A stretch of 64,000 nucleotides of DNA from Streptomyces sp. NBC_00258 (lineage in GTDB: Bacteria > Actinomycetota > Actinomycetes > Streptomycetales > Streptomycetaceae). Within the stretch, counting starts at the first letter, position 1. Each line of letters begins with the position of its first letter. The notes below the pieces were generated by a model. That model ran no database searches and was not told the origin of the DNA. It saw nothing but the letters and a program-made list of their open reading frames with translations. The DNA is taken from NCBI RefSeq assembly GCF_036182465.1, contig NZ_CP108081.1, positions 10,974,001-11,038,000 on the forward strand, read 5' to 3'. The translations under genes and the position numbers were made by a program. This document shows positions 17,860-26,179 of this stretch, piece by piece.

Positions 17860-18755
17860 GGCTGTCGGTCCGCGACCAGCCAGTCCAGACCTCGCTCCCG
17901 CACCAGCTCCTGGTCCTCGCGGTACTTCAGCAGGGAGCCGAGCGTGCGCCCGGCGACACCGGCGTCGAGACGGGGCACGCCGAGCAGGTTCAGCGCGGCG
18001 ATCCAGTCGATGGTCTCGGCCACGCCCGGCGCCTTCTGGACCTCCAGCGCACGCAGCCGCCGTACGGCCGCAGACACCGCGACCGCCAGTTCCCTCGACG
18101 TCCCGGGAACCCGGCGGCGCACGATCTCGACGATCCGCTCCGTGTCCGGATAGTCGATCCAGTGGTAGAGGCACCGGCGTTTGAGTGCGTCATGGAGATC
18201 GCGGGTGCGGTTGGAGGTGAGCAGCACGACCGGCGGCACGGCGGCCCGGATGGTGCCGATCTCCGGGATGGTCACCGCGGCCTCCGCCAGCACTTCGAGC
18301 AGGAACGCCTCGAAGTCGTCGTCGGCGCGGTCGATCTCGTCGATGAGCAGCACGGCGGGGGCGGGGCCGGGGTGGGTGAGCGCCGCGAGCACGGGCCGCC
18401 GCAGCAGGTACTCCTCGCTGAACAGATCGGCCTCACTGAGCTGTTCGTACCGGGACTCGGCCAGGCGGATGCCGAGCAGTTGGCGCGGATAGTTCCACTC
18501 GTACAGTGCCTCGGCCGCGTCCAGGCCGTCGTAGCACTGCAGCCGGATCAGCGGGCTGCCCAGGATCGCGGCCACCGCCTTGGCCGCCTCGGTCTTTCCG
18601 ACGCCCGCCTCGCCCTCCAGGAGCAGCGGCTGGGGCAGGCGCAGGGCGAGGAAGAGCGCGGTGGCCAGACCGTCGTCGGCGAGATAGCCCAGCGAGTCCA
18701 GCGCGGCGCGCAGACTCTCCACGCCCGGCAGACAGCGCTCGACGTACTCGCTCAC
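17856..18755 (-). CDS. coxD: CoxD-type AAA+ ATPase (MoxR family)
   Basis: A 299-residue ATPase with Walker A GEAGVGKTE (about residues 46-54), Walker B VLLIDEIDRAD and sensor 1 VVLLTSNRTRDL. The pattern PRQLLGIRLAE and the arginine-finger stretch HDALKRRCLYHWIDYP are typical of the CoxD/MoxR branch. In Oligotropha CoxD is a membrane-associated chaperone needed to assemble the [CuSMoO2] cluster. The GTG at 18755 overlaps the stop of the XdhC gene (GTGA) and the stop overlaps coxE (GTGA), so the three are translationally chained. Confidence 0.92.
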   Translation of the reverse strand: MSEYVERCLPGVESLRAALDSLGYLADDGLATALFLALRLPQPLLLEGEAGVGKTEAAKAVAAILGSPLIRLQCYDGLDAAEALYEWNYPRQLLGIRLAESRYEQLSEADLFSEEYLLRRPVLAALTHPGPAPAVLLIDEIDRADDDFEAFLLEVLAEAAVTIPEIGTIRAAVPPVVLLTSNRTRDLHDALKRRCLYHWIDYPDTERIVEIVRRRVPGTSRELAVAVSAAVRRLRALEVQKAPGVAETIDWIAALNLLGVPRLDAGVAGRTLGSLLKYREDQELVRERGLDWLVADRQP

Positions 18756-19708
18756 GAGGCGTCGGCCTTCGCGTAGCGGGCGGGTTCCTTCTCGTACGCG
18801 GCACGACAACCGGCGCAGCAGAACCAGCGGCGCTCGTCGTCGCCCTCGTCGGAGTACGGGATGCTGTCTGCGACGGAGACCGTCATCCCGCAGACAGGGT
18901 CGACGGCGGTCACCGAGCCGATCTCCGGAGCCGCCTCCACCCTCACCTCCGCTTCCACGGAGAGCCCTCTCACCGTCCGAATCACCTCCGCGAGGATCGA
19001 CACCGCGATCTCGCCCGGTGTGCGGGCACCGATCCACAGACCCGCCGGTGTGTGGATCCGCGCGCGCTGATCGTCGTCGAGTGCCAGCCCGTCCAGCACC
19101 GCCGCCCCACGCCTGGGGCTGGCCACGAGCCCGATGTACGGCACCCCCGCGCGAGCGGCCGAGACGAGCACCGGTTCCTCGTCCCGGCCATGTGAGGCGA
19201 CGACGAGAGCCTGGGTGCCGGCCAGGTCCTCCGGCGTGATCCCGTCGACGCCCGACGCCTCCGTGATCTCGTAACCGAGCACCGCTCCGAAGGCGAGCAA
19301 CGCGCGGGCGATGGGGGACTCGCCCAGGACCACCACACGCGGCGCGGGCCGCAGCGGTTCCAGGAAGATCTCCAACTCACCGCCGGACAGGCAGGGATTG
19401 GCGACGCTCACCGCGCCCTCCTCCACGATGGGTTCCCCGGTGCCGTCCGCCGTCTCCTCCGGCGAGATCCGCAGCAGGAGCGACTCCCCGCTGCGCAATG
19501 TCCGCAGCGCCTGCACCCGTACGGTGGCCTCCGCGCAGGCGCCTCCGACGAAGCCCTCGACCCGGCCGTCCGCGAGGACCAGCGCGGTGTCGCCCGGCCG
19601 CGCACTCGCGGGACGGCGGGCGCGCACCACGGTGGCCTTCACGAACGGCACGTGGCGTCCCGTCAGTTCGGCCATGCGCGCCTCAAGTGGGGGTGCGGTG
19701 GGGCTCAT
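18752..19708 (-). CDS. coxF: XdhC-family maturation protein with C-terminal YHS domain
   Basis: A 318-residue fusion. Residues about 1-250 match XdhC/CoxF proteins, which bind the molybdenum cofactor and help insert or sulfurate it: GRVEGFVGGACAE in the N-terminal half, a Rossmann-like VVVLGESPIARALL, and GLVASPRRGAAVLDGL. A short linker leads to a YHS-type metal-binding domain (about 268-312) with VDPVCGMTV and FCCAGCRAAYEKEP, found in copper and heavy-metal proteins. It starts ATGA-coupled to coxL. The symbol is by homology of position and family; XdhC family names vary between organisms. Confidence 0.88.
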   Translation of the reverse strand: MSPTAPPLEARMAELTGRHVPFVKATVVRARRPASARPGDTALVLADGRVEGFVGGACAEATVRVQALRTLRSGESLLLRISPEETADGTGEPIVEEGAVSVANPCLSGGELEIFLEPLRPAPRVVVLGESPIARALLAFGAVLGYEITEASGVDGITPEDLAGTQALVVASHGRDEEPVLVSAARAGVPYIGLVASPRRGAAVLDGLALDDDQRARIHTPAGLWIGARTPGEIAVSILAEVIRTVRGLSVEAEVRVEAAPEIGSVTAVDPVCGMTVSVADSIPYSDEGDDERRWFCCAGCRAAYEKEPARYAKADAS

Positions 19709-22095
19709 TGCGGTGCCTCCACCTCGCCCCGCTGCAGCGCCTGCCACACCCGGCTCGGGGTCAGCGGCATGTCGGCGTGGCGGACGCCGATCGCGTCGAG
19801 GACCGCGTTGACGACGGCCGGCGGTGAACCGACCGTCGCGGACTCGCCGATGCCCTTCGCGCCGATCGGGTGGTGCGGGGAGGGCGTGACGGTGTGGTCC
19901 AGCTCCCAGGCCGGGACCTCCAGCGCGGTCGGCAACAGGTAGTCCATGAAGGACCCGGACAGACAGTTGCCGTCCTCGTCGAAGCTGATCAACTCCATCA
20001 GCGCCATGCCGACGCCGTCGGCCAGCCCGCCGTGCACCTGCCCCTCGATGATCATCGGGTTGATACGGGTCCCGCAGTCGTCCACCGCGATGAAGCGCCG
20101 CACCTTCACCGTGCCCGTGCCGGAATCGACGTCGACCACGCAGACGTACGCGCCGAACGGGTAGGTGAGGTTGGGCGGGTTGTAGACGGTCGTCGCCTCC
20201 AAGTGCCCCTCCACCCCCTCCGGCAGCTCCAGTGAGCCGTGCGCGGCGAGCGCGATCTCCTGGATCGTCTTTGTCATCGCGGGGTCGCCCGCGACCGACC
20301 AGCGGCCCTTGGTCCATTCGAGGTCGTCCGGAGAGACCTCCAGCATGGCGCCGGCGACGATCCGCGCCTTGTCGCGCACTTTGCGCGCGACCACGGCAGC
20401 AGCCGCTCCTGACACGGGAGTTGAGCGACTGCCGTACGTGCCGAGCCCGAACGGTGTCTGGTCGGTGTCGCCGTGCACGACGTCGATGTCCTCGGGCGGG
20501 ATGCCCAGTTCCTCGGCGACGATCTGCGCGAACGTCGTCTCGTGGCCCTGCCCCTGCGTCTGTACGCTCAGCCGGACGACCGCCTTGCCGGTCGGATGCA
20601 CGCGCAGCTCGCAGCCGTCGGCCATGCCGAGGCCGAGGATGTCCATGTGCTTGCGCGGCCCGGCGCCGACCGTCTCGGTGAAGAACGACAGCCCGATGCC
20701 CATGAGTTCGCCCCGGGCCCGCTTCTCGCTCTGCTCCTTGCGCAGTTCCTCGTACCCGGCCAGGTCCAGTGCCTTGCGCAGACAGGCGGGGTAGTCGCCG
20801 GAGTCGTACGTCCAGCCCGTCTTGTTCTCGTAGGGGAACTGCTCGGGCCGCAGCAGGTTGCGCATCCTCAACTCGGCCGGATCGGCGTGGAGTTCGGCCG
20901 CCAGGCAGTCCACCATCCGCTCGATCAGATACACCGCCTCGGTGACCCGGAAGGAGCAGGCGTACGCGACCCCGCCCGGCGCCTTGTTGGTGTAGACGCC
21001 GGTGACCGAGCAGTGCGCGGCCTCGATGTCGTACGAGCCGGTGAAGATGTGGAAGAAGCCGGCCGGGTACTTGGTGGGCTGCGCGGTGGAGTTGAACGCG
21101 CCGTGATCGGCGAGGACCTTGACCCGCACGCCCAGGATCCTCCCGTCCCGCGTCGCGGCGATCTCGCCGGTCATGTGGTAGTCGCGGGCGAAGGAGGTGC
21201 TCATGAGGTTCTCGGAGCGGTCCTCCATCCACTTCACGGGCCGCCCGGTGACGATCGAGCCGACGACCGCGCACACGTAGCCCGGGTAGATGCCGACCTT
21301 GTTGCCGAAACCGCCCCCGATGTCGGGGGAGACGACCCGGATCTTGTGTTCGGGGATACCGGCCACCATCGCGTACAGGGTGCGGTGTGCGTGCGGGGCC
21401 TGAGTGGTGCAGTAGAGGGTGAGCTTTCCGTCGACCGGGTCCATGGCGGCGACCGCCCCGCAGGTCTCAAGCGGGGCGGGGTGGACCCGTGGGTAGAGCA
21501 TGGTCTGCTCGACCACGACGTCGGCCCGCGCGAACACCTCGTCGGTGGCCGCGCTGTCACCGGCCTCCCAGTCGAAGATGTGGTTGTCCGTGCGCCCTTC
21601 CAGGTCGTCCCGGATGACGGGCGCGTCGAGGTCGAGGGCATGCCGGGCGTTGACCACCGGGTCCAGCGGTTCGTACTCGACGTCGATCAACTCGATGGCG
21701 TCACGCGCCGCGTAGTGGTCCTCGGCGACGACGAACGCGACCTCCTGCCCCTGGAAGCGCACCTTGTCGGTGGCGAGCACGGCCTGTGTGTCCATCGACA
21801 GCGTCGGCATCCATGCGAGGCCGAGGCCCGCGAGCGTCTCGCCGGTGATGACCGCCTTGACCTTGGGGTGGGCCTCGGCGGCCGAGGTGTCGATGGAGAC
21901 GATGCGCGCGTGCGCGAACGGGCTGCGGAGCACAGCGCCGTGCAGCATGCCGGGCAGGTGGATGTCGTCGACGTAGCGGCCCTTGCCGCGTACGAAGCGG
22001 GGGTCCTCCTTGCGTTTCATCCGGCCGAAGCCGATGGGCCGTTCGTCCGGCGCGGGGGCGACGGGGGCGACTGGGGGTTCGTCGATGGCGGTCAT
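19705..22095 (-). CDS. coxL: Carbon monoxide dehydrogenase large subunit, form I type
   Basis: A 796-residue molybdopterin-binding subunit. Residues 377-383 read AYACSFR, which fits the form I motif AYxCSFR and not the form II AYRGAGR; Cys380 corresponds to the Cu-binding cysteine (Cys388 in Oligotropha). The C-terminal GIGES places Glu751 at the position of the catalytic glutamate (Glu763). Other family signatures include the DIGGGFGNKVG cofactor loop near 258-268. The enzyme oxidises CO with water to CO2, passing two electrons on. It is ATGA-coupled to both coxS and the XdhC gene. Confidence 0.95.
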   Translation of the reverse strand: MTAIDEPPVAPVAPAPDERPIGFGRMKRKEDPRFVRGKGRYVDDIHLPGMLHGAVLRSPFAHARIVSIDTSAAEAHPKVKAVITGETLAGLGLAWMPTLSMDTQAVLATDKVRFQGQEVAFVVAEDHYAARDAIELIDVEYEPLDPVVNARHALDLDAPVIRDDLEGRTDNHIFDWEAGDSAATDEVFARADVVVEQTMLYPRVHPAPLETCGAVAAMDPVDGKLTLYCTTQAPHAHRTLYAMVAGIPEHKIRVVSPDIGGGFGNKVGIYPGYVCAVVGSIVTGRPVKWMEDRSENLMSTSFARDYHMTGEIAATRDGRILGVRVKVLADHGAFNSTAQPTKYPAGFFHIFTGSYDIEAAHCSVTGVYTNKAPGGVAYACSFRVTEAVYLIERMVDCLAAELHADPAELRMRNLLRPEQFPYENKTGWTYDSGDYPACLRKALDLAGYEELRKEQSEKRARGELMGIGLSFFTETVGAGPRKHMDILGLGMADGCELRVHPTGKAVVRLSVQTQGQGHETTFAQIVAEELGIPPEDIDVVHGDTDQTPFGLGTYGSRSTPVSGAAAAVVARKVRDKARIVAGAMLEVSPDDLEWTKGRWSVAGDPAMTKTIQEIALAAHGSLELPEGVEGHLEATTVYNPPNLTYPFGAYVCVVDVDSGTGTVKVRRFIAVDDCGTRINPMIIEGQVHGGLADGVGMALMELISFDEDGNCLSGSFMDYLLPTALEVPAWELDHTVTPSPHHPIGAKGIGESATVGSPPAVVNAVLDAIGVRHADMPLTPSRVWQALQRGEVEAPQ

Positions 22096-22592
22096 GTCTG
22101 GCTCCCCGCGGTCTCCGTGACTCCGTCGGCCTCGGCCCGGTTCCTCGCCGCCCACTGGATGGACTTGACGATGTTCAGATAGCCGGTGCACCGGCACAGC
22201 TGGCCGGAGATGGCCTCGCGGATCTCCTGCTCGGACGGATCCGGGTTGCGGTCGAGGAGCGCCCGGCCGGTGAGCATCATCCCCGGGGTGCAGAACCCGC
22301 ACTGCAGACCGTGCTGCTCGATGAACCCCTGCTGAACGGGGTCCAGTTGGTCTCCGTCCGCCAGGTCCTCGACCGTACGGATCTCGTGACCGGCCGCCAT
22401 GACCGCCAGGACCGTACAGCTCTTGACGGGCTCCCCGTCCATCAGCACCACGCACGTTCCGCAGTTGCTGGTGTCGCAGCCCCAGTGGGTGCCGGTCAGT
22501 TCCAGGTCGTCGCGGAGGAAGCGCACGAGCAGATGCCGGGGCTCGACCTCCCGGGTGTGGTCGTCGCCGTTGACGTTGACGGTGATCCGCAT
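22092..22592 (-). CDS. coxS: Carbon monoxide dehydrogenase small subunit (2x [2Fe-2S])
   Basis: A 166-residue iron-sulfur subunit. The N-terminal plant-ferredoxin-type cluster uses Cys39, Cys44, Cys47 and Cys59 (GCDTSNCGTC...SC). The C-terminal helical domain binds the second cluster through Cys98, Cys101, Cys133 and Cys135 (CGFCTPG and CRCTGY). All eight ligands are present. It relays electrons from the Mo/Cu centre of CoxL to FAD in CoxM. It starts 5 bp after the coxM stop and overlaps the coxL start by ATGA. Confidence 0.96.
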   Translation of the reverse strand: MRITVNVNGDDHTREVEPRHLLVRFLRDDLELTGTHWGCDTSNCGTCVVLMDGEPVKSCTVLAVMAAGHEIRTVEDLADGDQLDPVQQGFIEQHGLQCGFCTPGMMLTGRALLDRNPDPSEQEIREAISGQLCRCTGYLNIVKSIQWAARNRAEADGVTETAGSQT

Positions 22593-22597
22593 GCGCC

Positions 22598-23491
22598 TCA
22601 CGCCTCCCTTGCCGTGGACCCGTTGGGCCGCCCGGCCCGGGCGACCGCCCGTCGCAGCGCCCGCCGGGTGAGTTCGCCGGCCAGATGCCGTTTGTACTCG
22701 GCGCTGCCCCGGCCGTCGGTGACCGGCGAACAGCTCTCGGACGCCACCCGGCCCGCCTCCTCGTACAGCGCCTCGGACGGTTCGCTGCCGTTCAGCAGCG
22801 TCTGGACCGCGTGGAGGTTCAGCGCCCCGGCGCCGACCGCCGCCAGACCCACGCCCGCGTCGGCGATCCGCCCGGCGCGCAGCGTCAGGGCGACCCCGGC
22901 CGCCGCGACGGCCCAGTCCCCGGCCTTGCGCTCGACCTTCTCGTACGCGCTGCCCGCGCCCGGCAGGACCGGCAGCCGCACCTCGGTCAGCATCTCGCCG
23001 ACGCCCACGGCCGTTTCGTACGGGCCCTGGTGGAAGTCGGCCATGGAGACGATCCGTTCGCCGCCCGTCCCGCGGATGACGGCACGGGCGTGCAGCGCGC
23101 CGCACACCGCTGAGAGGTCCTCCGACGGATCGGCCTGGCAGAGGGAGCCGCCGATCGTGCCCCGGTTGCGGACCGGCGGGTCGGCGATCACCTTCTCCGC
23201 GTCGTGGACGATGGGAAAGTACCGGCCGACCAGCTCCGACTCCAGCAGCGTGCGGTGCCGGGTGAGGGCGCCGACGCGCAGTTCGTCGCCGACCAGGGCG
23301 ATGTGGTCGAGTTCGTGGAGGTCGTTGATGTCGACGAGGACCTCGGGGGCGGCCAGCCGCAGCTTCATCATCGGCAGCAGACTGTGTCCGCCGGCCACGA
23401 CCCGGGCCTCCTCGCCGTAGCGCCGCAGCAGTTCCAGCGCCTCGTCCACGCTCTCGGCTCGCTGGTAGTCGAACGAAGCGGGTACCTGCAC
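22598..23491 (-). CDS. coxM: Carbon monoxide dehydrogenase medium subunit (FAD)
   Basis: A 297-residue flavoprotein with both FAD-binding motifs of the family, AGGHSLLP at residues 33-40 and TIGGSLCQ at 112-119, nearly identical in sequence and position to those of Oligotropha CoxM. It receives electrons from CoxS. The GTG at 23491 has GGGAGGGAG about 9 nt upstream; the longer frame to 23710 runs through the promoter and is not coding. The order M-S-L is that of form I operons (form II has S-L-M). Transcription probably starts near 23594. Confidence 0.95.
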   Translation of the reverse strand: MQVPASFDYQRAESVDEALELLRRYGEEARVVAGGHSLLPMMKLRLAAPEVLVDINDLHELDHIALVGDELRVGALTRHRTLLESELVGRYFPIVHDAEKVIADPPVRNRGTIGGSLCQADPSEDLSAVCGALHARAVIRGTGGERIVSMADFHQGPYETAVGVGEMLTEVRLPVLPGAGSAYEKVERKAGDWAVAAAGVALTLRAGRIADAGVGLAAVGAGALNLHAVQTLLNGSEPSEALYEEAGRVASESCSPVTDGRGSAEYKRHLAGELTRRALRRAVARAGRPNGSTAREA

Positions 23492-23600
23492 GGCACGCTC
23501 CCTCCCGGACCGGACCCGCCCGGCACGCCCGGGCGAGGCAGCGCGCGGGGTAGCCGTCCGTCGATTGAGGACCTGGCCGGTTTCCGGCGGTCCGGGGGGA

Positions 23601-23653
23601 ACAATTGCGCGAAGGGATGAGGTGGTCAACGGCGACTCAAGCGAATGCTTAAG
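23601..23653 (-). promoter_or_regulatory. coxM promoter with 18-bp dyad operator
   Basis: On the minus strand an imperfect dyad (23653 down to 23636) beginning CTTAAGCA is followed after 6 nt by TTGACC (23629-23624), 17 nt, and AATTGT (23606-23601). The predicted transcript begins near 23594. The same order and spacing occur before coxG, which makes chance unlikely. The dyad is also 47 bp from the LysR start, so one site may serve both divergent genes. Confidence 0.7.
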
Positions 23654-23699
23654 AGACCTGGGCAACGGAAGGGGTCCTACCGGTCGAACAGCCGTTGTA

Positions 23700-24668
23700 A
23701 TGGCGGACATGACGCTGACTCAGCTCCGCGCATTCGTCACGGTGGCCCGTCTGGGCTCGGTCAAGGGCGCCGCGGAGTCGCTCGGCGTCACCGAGGCGGC
23801 GGTCTCCGGCGCGGTCGCCGCGCTCCGCCGTGAACTCGGTGACCTGCTCTTCATCCGGGCCGCCGGCGGGATCAGCCTCACCCCGGGCGGCAGACGCCTC
23901 GCCGCGGGAGCCGCAGAGATCGTCGGCCTCGCCGAGGAGACCCGCCACCGGGTCCGCCAGGCCGGCTCGGGAACCGCCCAACTGCGGGTGGCGTCCACCG
24001 AGGCCGGCGCCGAACAGGTACTCCCCGCGCTGCTCGCGGCCTTCGGGCGGCGACAGCCCGACCTGGACGTCGACACCCTCGCCGTGCCGGTGGCGGTCTT
24101 CGGCGACCTGCTCCGCGACCGCCGTGCCGATGTCACGATCGGCCCGGCGTCGCGCCCTGAACCGGGCATCGAGTCGATCCCCTTCCTGCGCTTCCAACTG
24201 GTCGTCGTCGCGGCGCCGGACCACCCGCTCGGGCACCGGAAGCGGCTGGCACCCGCCCAACTCGCCCACGAGCCATGGCTGCTGGGCCCTGCCGGACTGG
24301 ACCCGGACACCCTGTCCGGGACCTTCCTCTCCCACATCGGGGTCGAAGCCGCCGAGGCCAAGGCCTTCCCCAGCGTCACGGCCTCTCTCAACGCGGTGGC
24401 CGGCGGGGCAGGGCTGTCCATCGCCTTCCTCCATGTCGTACGCGACGAACTGCGCCGCGGGTCACTGGCCGTGCTCGACGTCTCCGGCGCCCGGCTCGGC
24501 GGCATGCTGTACGCGAGCGCGCTCACCGGTGAACGCCGCTCGACGACCGCCGCCGCGCTGTGCCGCTTCGTCACGACACCGGCCGCGACACAGGCGGTGC
24601 TGACCCGGTCCAAGGGCGTTCCGATGAACGAGTTCCGACCACCGGTCCACGTCACGATCTGGAGCTGA
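23700..24668 (+). CDS. LysR-family transcriptional regulator of the cox locus
   Basis: A 322-residue LysR-type regulator. The winged helix-turn-helix is at residues 4-63 (LTQLRAFVTVARLGSVKGAAESLGVTEAAVSGAVAAL), followed by a two-lobed effector domain (LRVASTEAGAEQVLP, then FQLVVVAAPDHPLG). It is divergent from coxM with a 208-bp gap and convergent in transcription order with coxG. LysR regulators adjoin many actinobacterial cox operons. No Shine-Dalgarno sequence is visible before ATG 23700 or the second ATG at 23709, so a leaderless message is possible. Confidence 0.93.
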   Translation: MADMTLTQLRAFVTVARLGSVKGAAESLGVTEAAVSGAVAALRRELGDLLFIRAAGGISLTPGGRRLAAGAAEIVGLAEETRHRVRQAGSGTAQLRVASTEAGAEQVLPALLAAFGRRQPDLDVDTLAVPVAVFGDLLRDRRADVTIGPASRPEPGIESIPFLRFQLVVVAAPDHPLGHRKRLAPAQLAHEPWLLGPAGLDPDTLSGTFLSHIGVEAAEAKAFPSVTASLNAVAGGAGLSIAFLHVVRDELRRGSLAVLDVSGARLGGMLYASALTGERRSTTAAALCRFVTTPAATQAVLTRSKGVPMNEFRPPVHVTIWS

Positions 24669-24719
24669 CGGGACTCGGGGCGCCGGTGGATCACGGGTTC
24701 CGGTGTCCTGGGCGCGGCG

Positions 24720-24773
24720 TCTTAAGCAAACCCTGAAGAGCTCATTGACGGCCCGGCCGCCCGCGCGCATCGT
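24720..24773 (+). promoter_or_regulatory. coxG promoter with dyad operator matching the coxM promoter
   Basis: The 18-bp element 24721-24738 begins CTTAAGCA, followed by 6 nt, TTGACG (24745-24750), 17 nt and CATCGT (24768-24773). It agrees with the coxM element at 13 of 18 positions, with the first 8 identical, and the spacing to -35 is the same. The expected start point, about 24780, lies only a few nt before the coxG ATG, in line with the missing Shine-Dalgarno sequence. Confidence 0.7.
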
Positions 24774-24782
24774 GTGTCCGTC

Positions 24783-25574
24783 ATGGACTTCACGAACGAG
24801 TTCCGAGTGAACCTGCCTCCCGACCAGGCCTGGTCCCTGCTGACCGACGTGGAGCGGATCGCCCCCTGCATGCCCGGGGCCCAGCTCACCGGCGCGGACG
24901 GCGACACCTACAACGGCATCGTCAAGGTGAAGGTCGGCCCCATGACCGTCCAGTACAAGGGCGTCGTCTCCTTCGAGGAGAAGGACGACGAAGCGCGTAC
25001 GGCCGTACTCCACGCGCGGGGCCGCGACACCCGCGGCCAGGGAAACGCCGACGCCCGCGTCACCGCCCGGCTCGTTCCGGACGGCGACGGAACGCGGGTG
25101 ACGGTGGACACCCACCTCACCATCACCGGCAGGATCGCGCAGTTCGGCCGAGGAGTGATCGAGGAGGTCAGCGGGAAACTGCTGGCCCAGTTCGTCGACA
25201 ACCTTGAAGGGCAACTCGCGACGGAGAAGGAGCAGGAGCGGGCGCAGAAACCGGTCCCACCGACCGCAGGTGCCACGGTGGACAGCGCCCCTCCCCCCGA
25301 ACCGGCGAGGGAGACCGCTCCACCCGCGCCGGCCTCTCCACCCGCGCCGGCCTCTCCACCCGCGCCGGCCGCGTCAGCCGCCCAGGCCGCCCCCGCCTCG
25401 AACGGCGTCCGCCCCGCGGAAGCACCCGCTGTTTCCCGTACGCCGGCCGCGGCCGCACCGCAGCCCCTGGACCTGATGAGCGTCGCACGCGGTGCCGTAC
25501 TCAAGCGTGCTCTTCCGGCGGCGATCGTCCTTGCCGTGGTCGTGGTCGTTCTTGTCGTCTGGCTCACGCGATGA
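24783..25574 (+). CDS. coxG: CoxG: SRPBCC protein with C-terminal membrane anchor
   Basis: A 263-residue protein. Residues 1-145 form the CoxG/SRPBCC fold (FTNEFRVNLPPDQAWSLLTDVERIAPCMPGA and GPMTVQYKG). A Pro/Ala-rich linker follows, then a C-terminal hydrophobic helix (about 244-262, AIVLAVVVVVLVVWL) that would anchor it to the membrane. CoxG is needed to recruit CO dehydrogenase to the cytoplasmic membrane in Oligotropha. The linker contains an 18-nt tandem repeat. ATG 24783 is chosen; a GTG at 24774 is in frame. It stands apart from the main cox operon but has a matching promoter. Confidence 0.93.
   Translation: MDFTNEFRVNLPPDQAWSLLTDVERIAPCMPGAQLTGADGDTYNGIVKVKVGPMTVQYKGVVSFEEKDDEARTAVLHARGRDTRGQGNADARVTARLVPDGDGTRVTVDTHLTITGRIAQFGRGVIEEVSGKLLAQFVDNLEGQLATEKEQERAQKPVPPTAGATVDSAPPPEPARETAPPAPASPPAPASPPAPAASAAQAAPASNGVRPAEAPAVSRTPAAAAPQPLDLMSVARGAVLKRALPAAIVLAVVVVVLVVWLTR
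25318..25370 (+). repeat. 18-bp tandem repeat in the coxG linker, 2.9 copies
   Basis: The unit CTCCACCCGCGCCGGCCT occurs at 25318, 25336 and, lacking its last base, 25354. It encodes repeats of SPPAPA in the flexible linker between the SRPBCC domain and the membrane helix. Being a multiple of three, copy-number change would alter linker length without a frameshift. Confidence 0.9.
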
Positions 25575-25581
25575 TGGGGGC

Positions 25582-26115
25582 ATGAACGACATCCGTACCC
25601 CCCGTCTTCTGCTGCGCCGCTGGCAGGACGACGACCTCGTACCCCTCTCCGAGATCCACGCCGACCCGACGGTGATGCGATGGATCGGCGATGGCACGCC
25701 CCGCTCCCTGGAACAGACCGCCGAGGACATCGAGGCCTGGGAGGAGGAGTGGGACGAGGAGGGCTTCGGGGTCTTCGCCGTCGAACTCCTCGGATCGGGG
25801 GAGCTGGCCGGGGCGGTCGGACTCTACGTTCCTCATTCCCCGCCCGAGGTCGAGGGGCAGGTGGCCATCACCTGGCGGATGGCGCGCGTCTTCTGGGGCC
25901 AGGGCTATGCCTCGGAGGCGGCCCACGCCACACTCGAGTTCGCTCTGCAGGACCGCGGTATCGACCGGATCGTCGCCGTGTGCCGAACGGCCGACACCGC
26001 ATCGTCGAACGTGCTGGACAAGCTCGGAATGCAGGCGGAGGGCGCGACTGTGGACCCGGCCTACGGGCACGACGTGCGGATGTACGGGATCGACCTGACG
26101 GAGTTCGAGGGCTGA
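25582..26115 (+). CDS. GNAT acetyltransferase (RimJ/RimL-like)
   Basis: A 177-residue N-acetyltransferase with the RimJ/RimL opening (RTPRLLLRRWQDDDL), the acetyl-CoA-binding segment near WGQGYASEAA (about residues 101-110) and the closing SSNVLDKLGM motif. The substrate is unknown. It begins 7 bp after coxG, with GGGGG before the ATG, so it may be co-transcribed with coxG; a role in CO metabolism is not implied. Confidence 0.9.
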   Translation: MNDIRTPRLLLRRWQDDDLVPLSEIHADPTVMRWIGDGTPRSLEQTAEDIEAWEEEWDEEGFGVFAVELLGSGELAGAVGLYVPHSPPEVEGQVAITWRMARVFWGQGYASEAAHATLEFALQDRGIDRIVAVCRTADTASSNVLDKLGMQAEGATVDPAYGHDVRMYGIDLTEFEG

Positions 26116-26179
26116 CCGGCTCGTCGGTGGGCCGAACGACCGGGCGGCCGACCGTGTCCGGAACGCCATGGAGGCCAAG

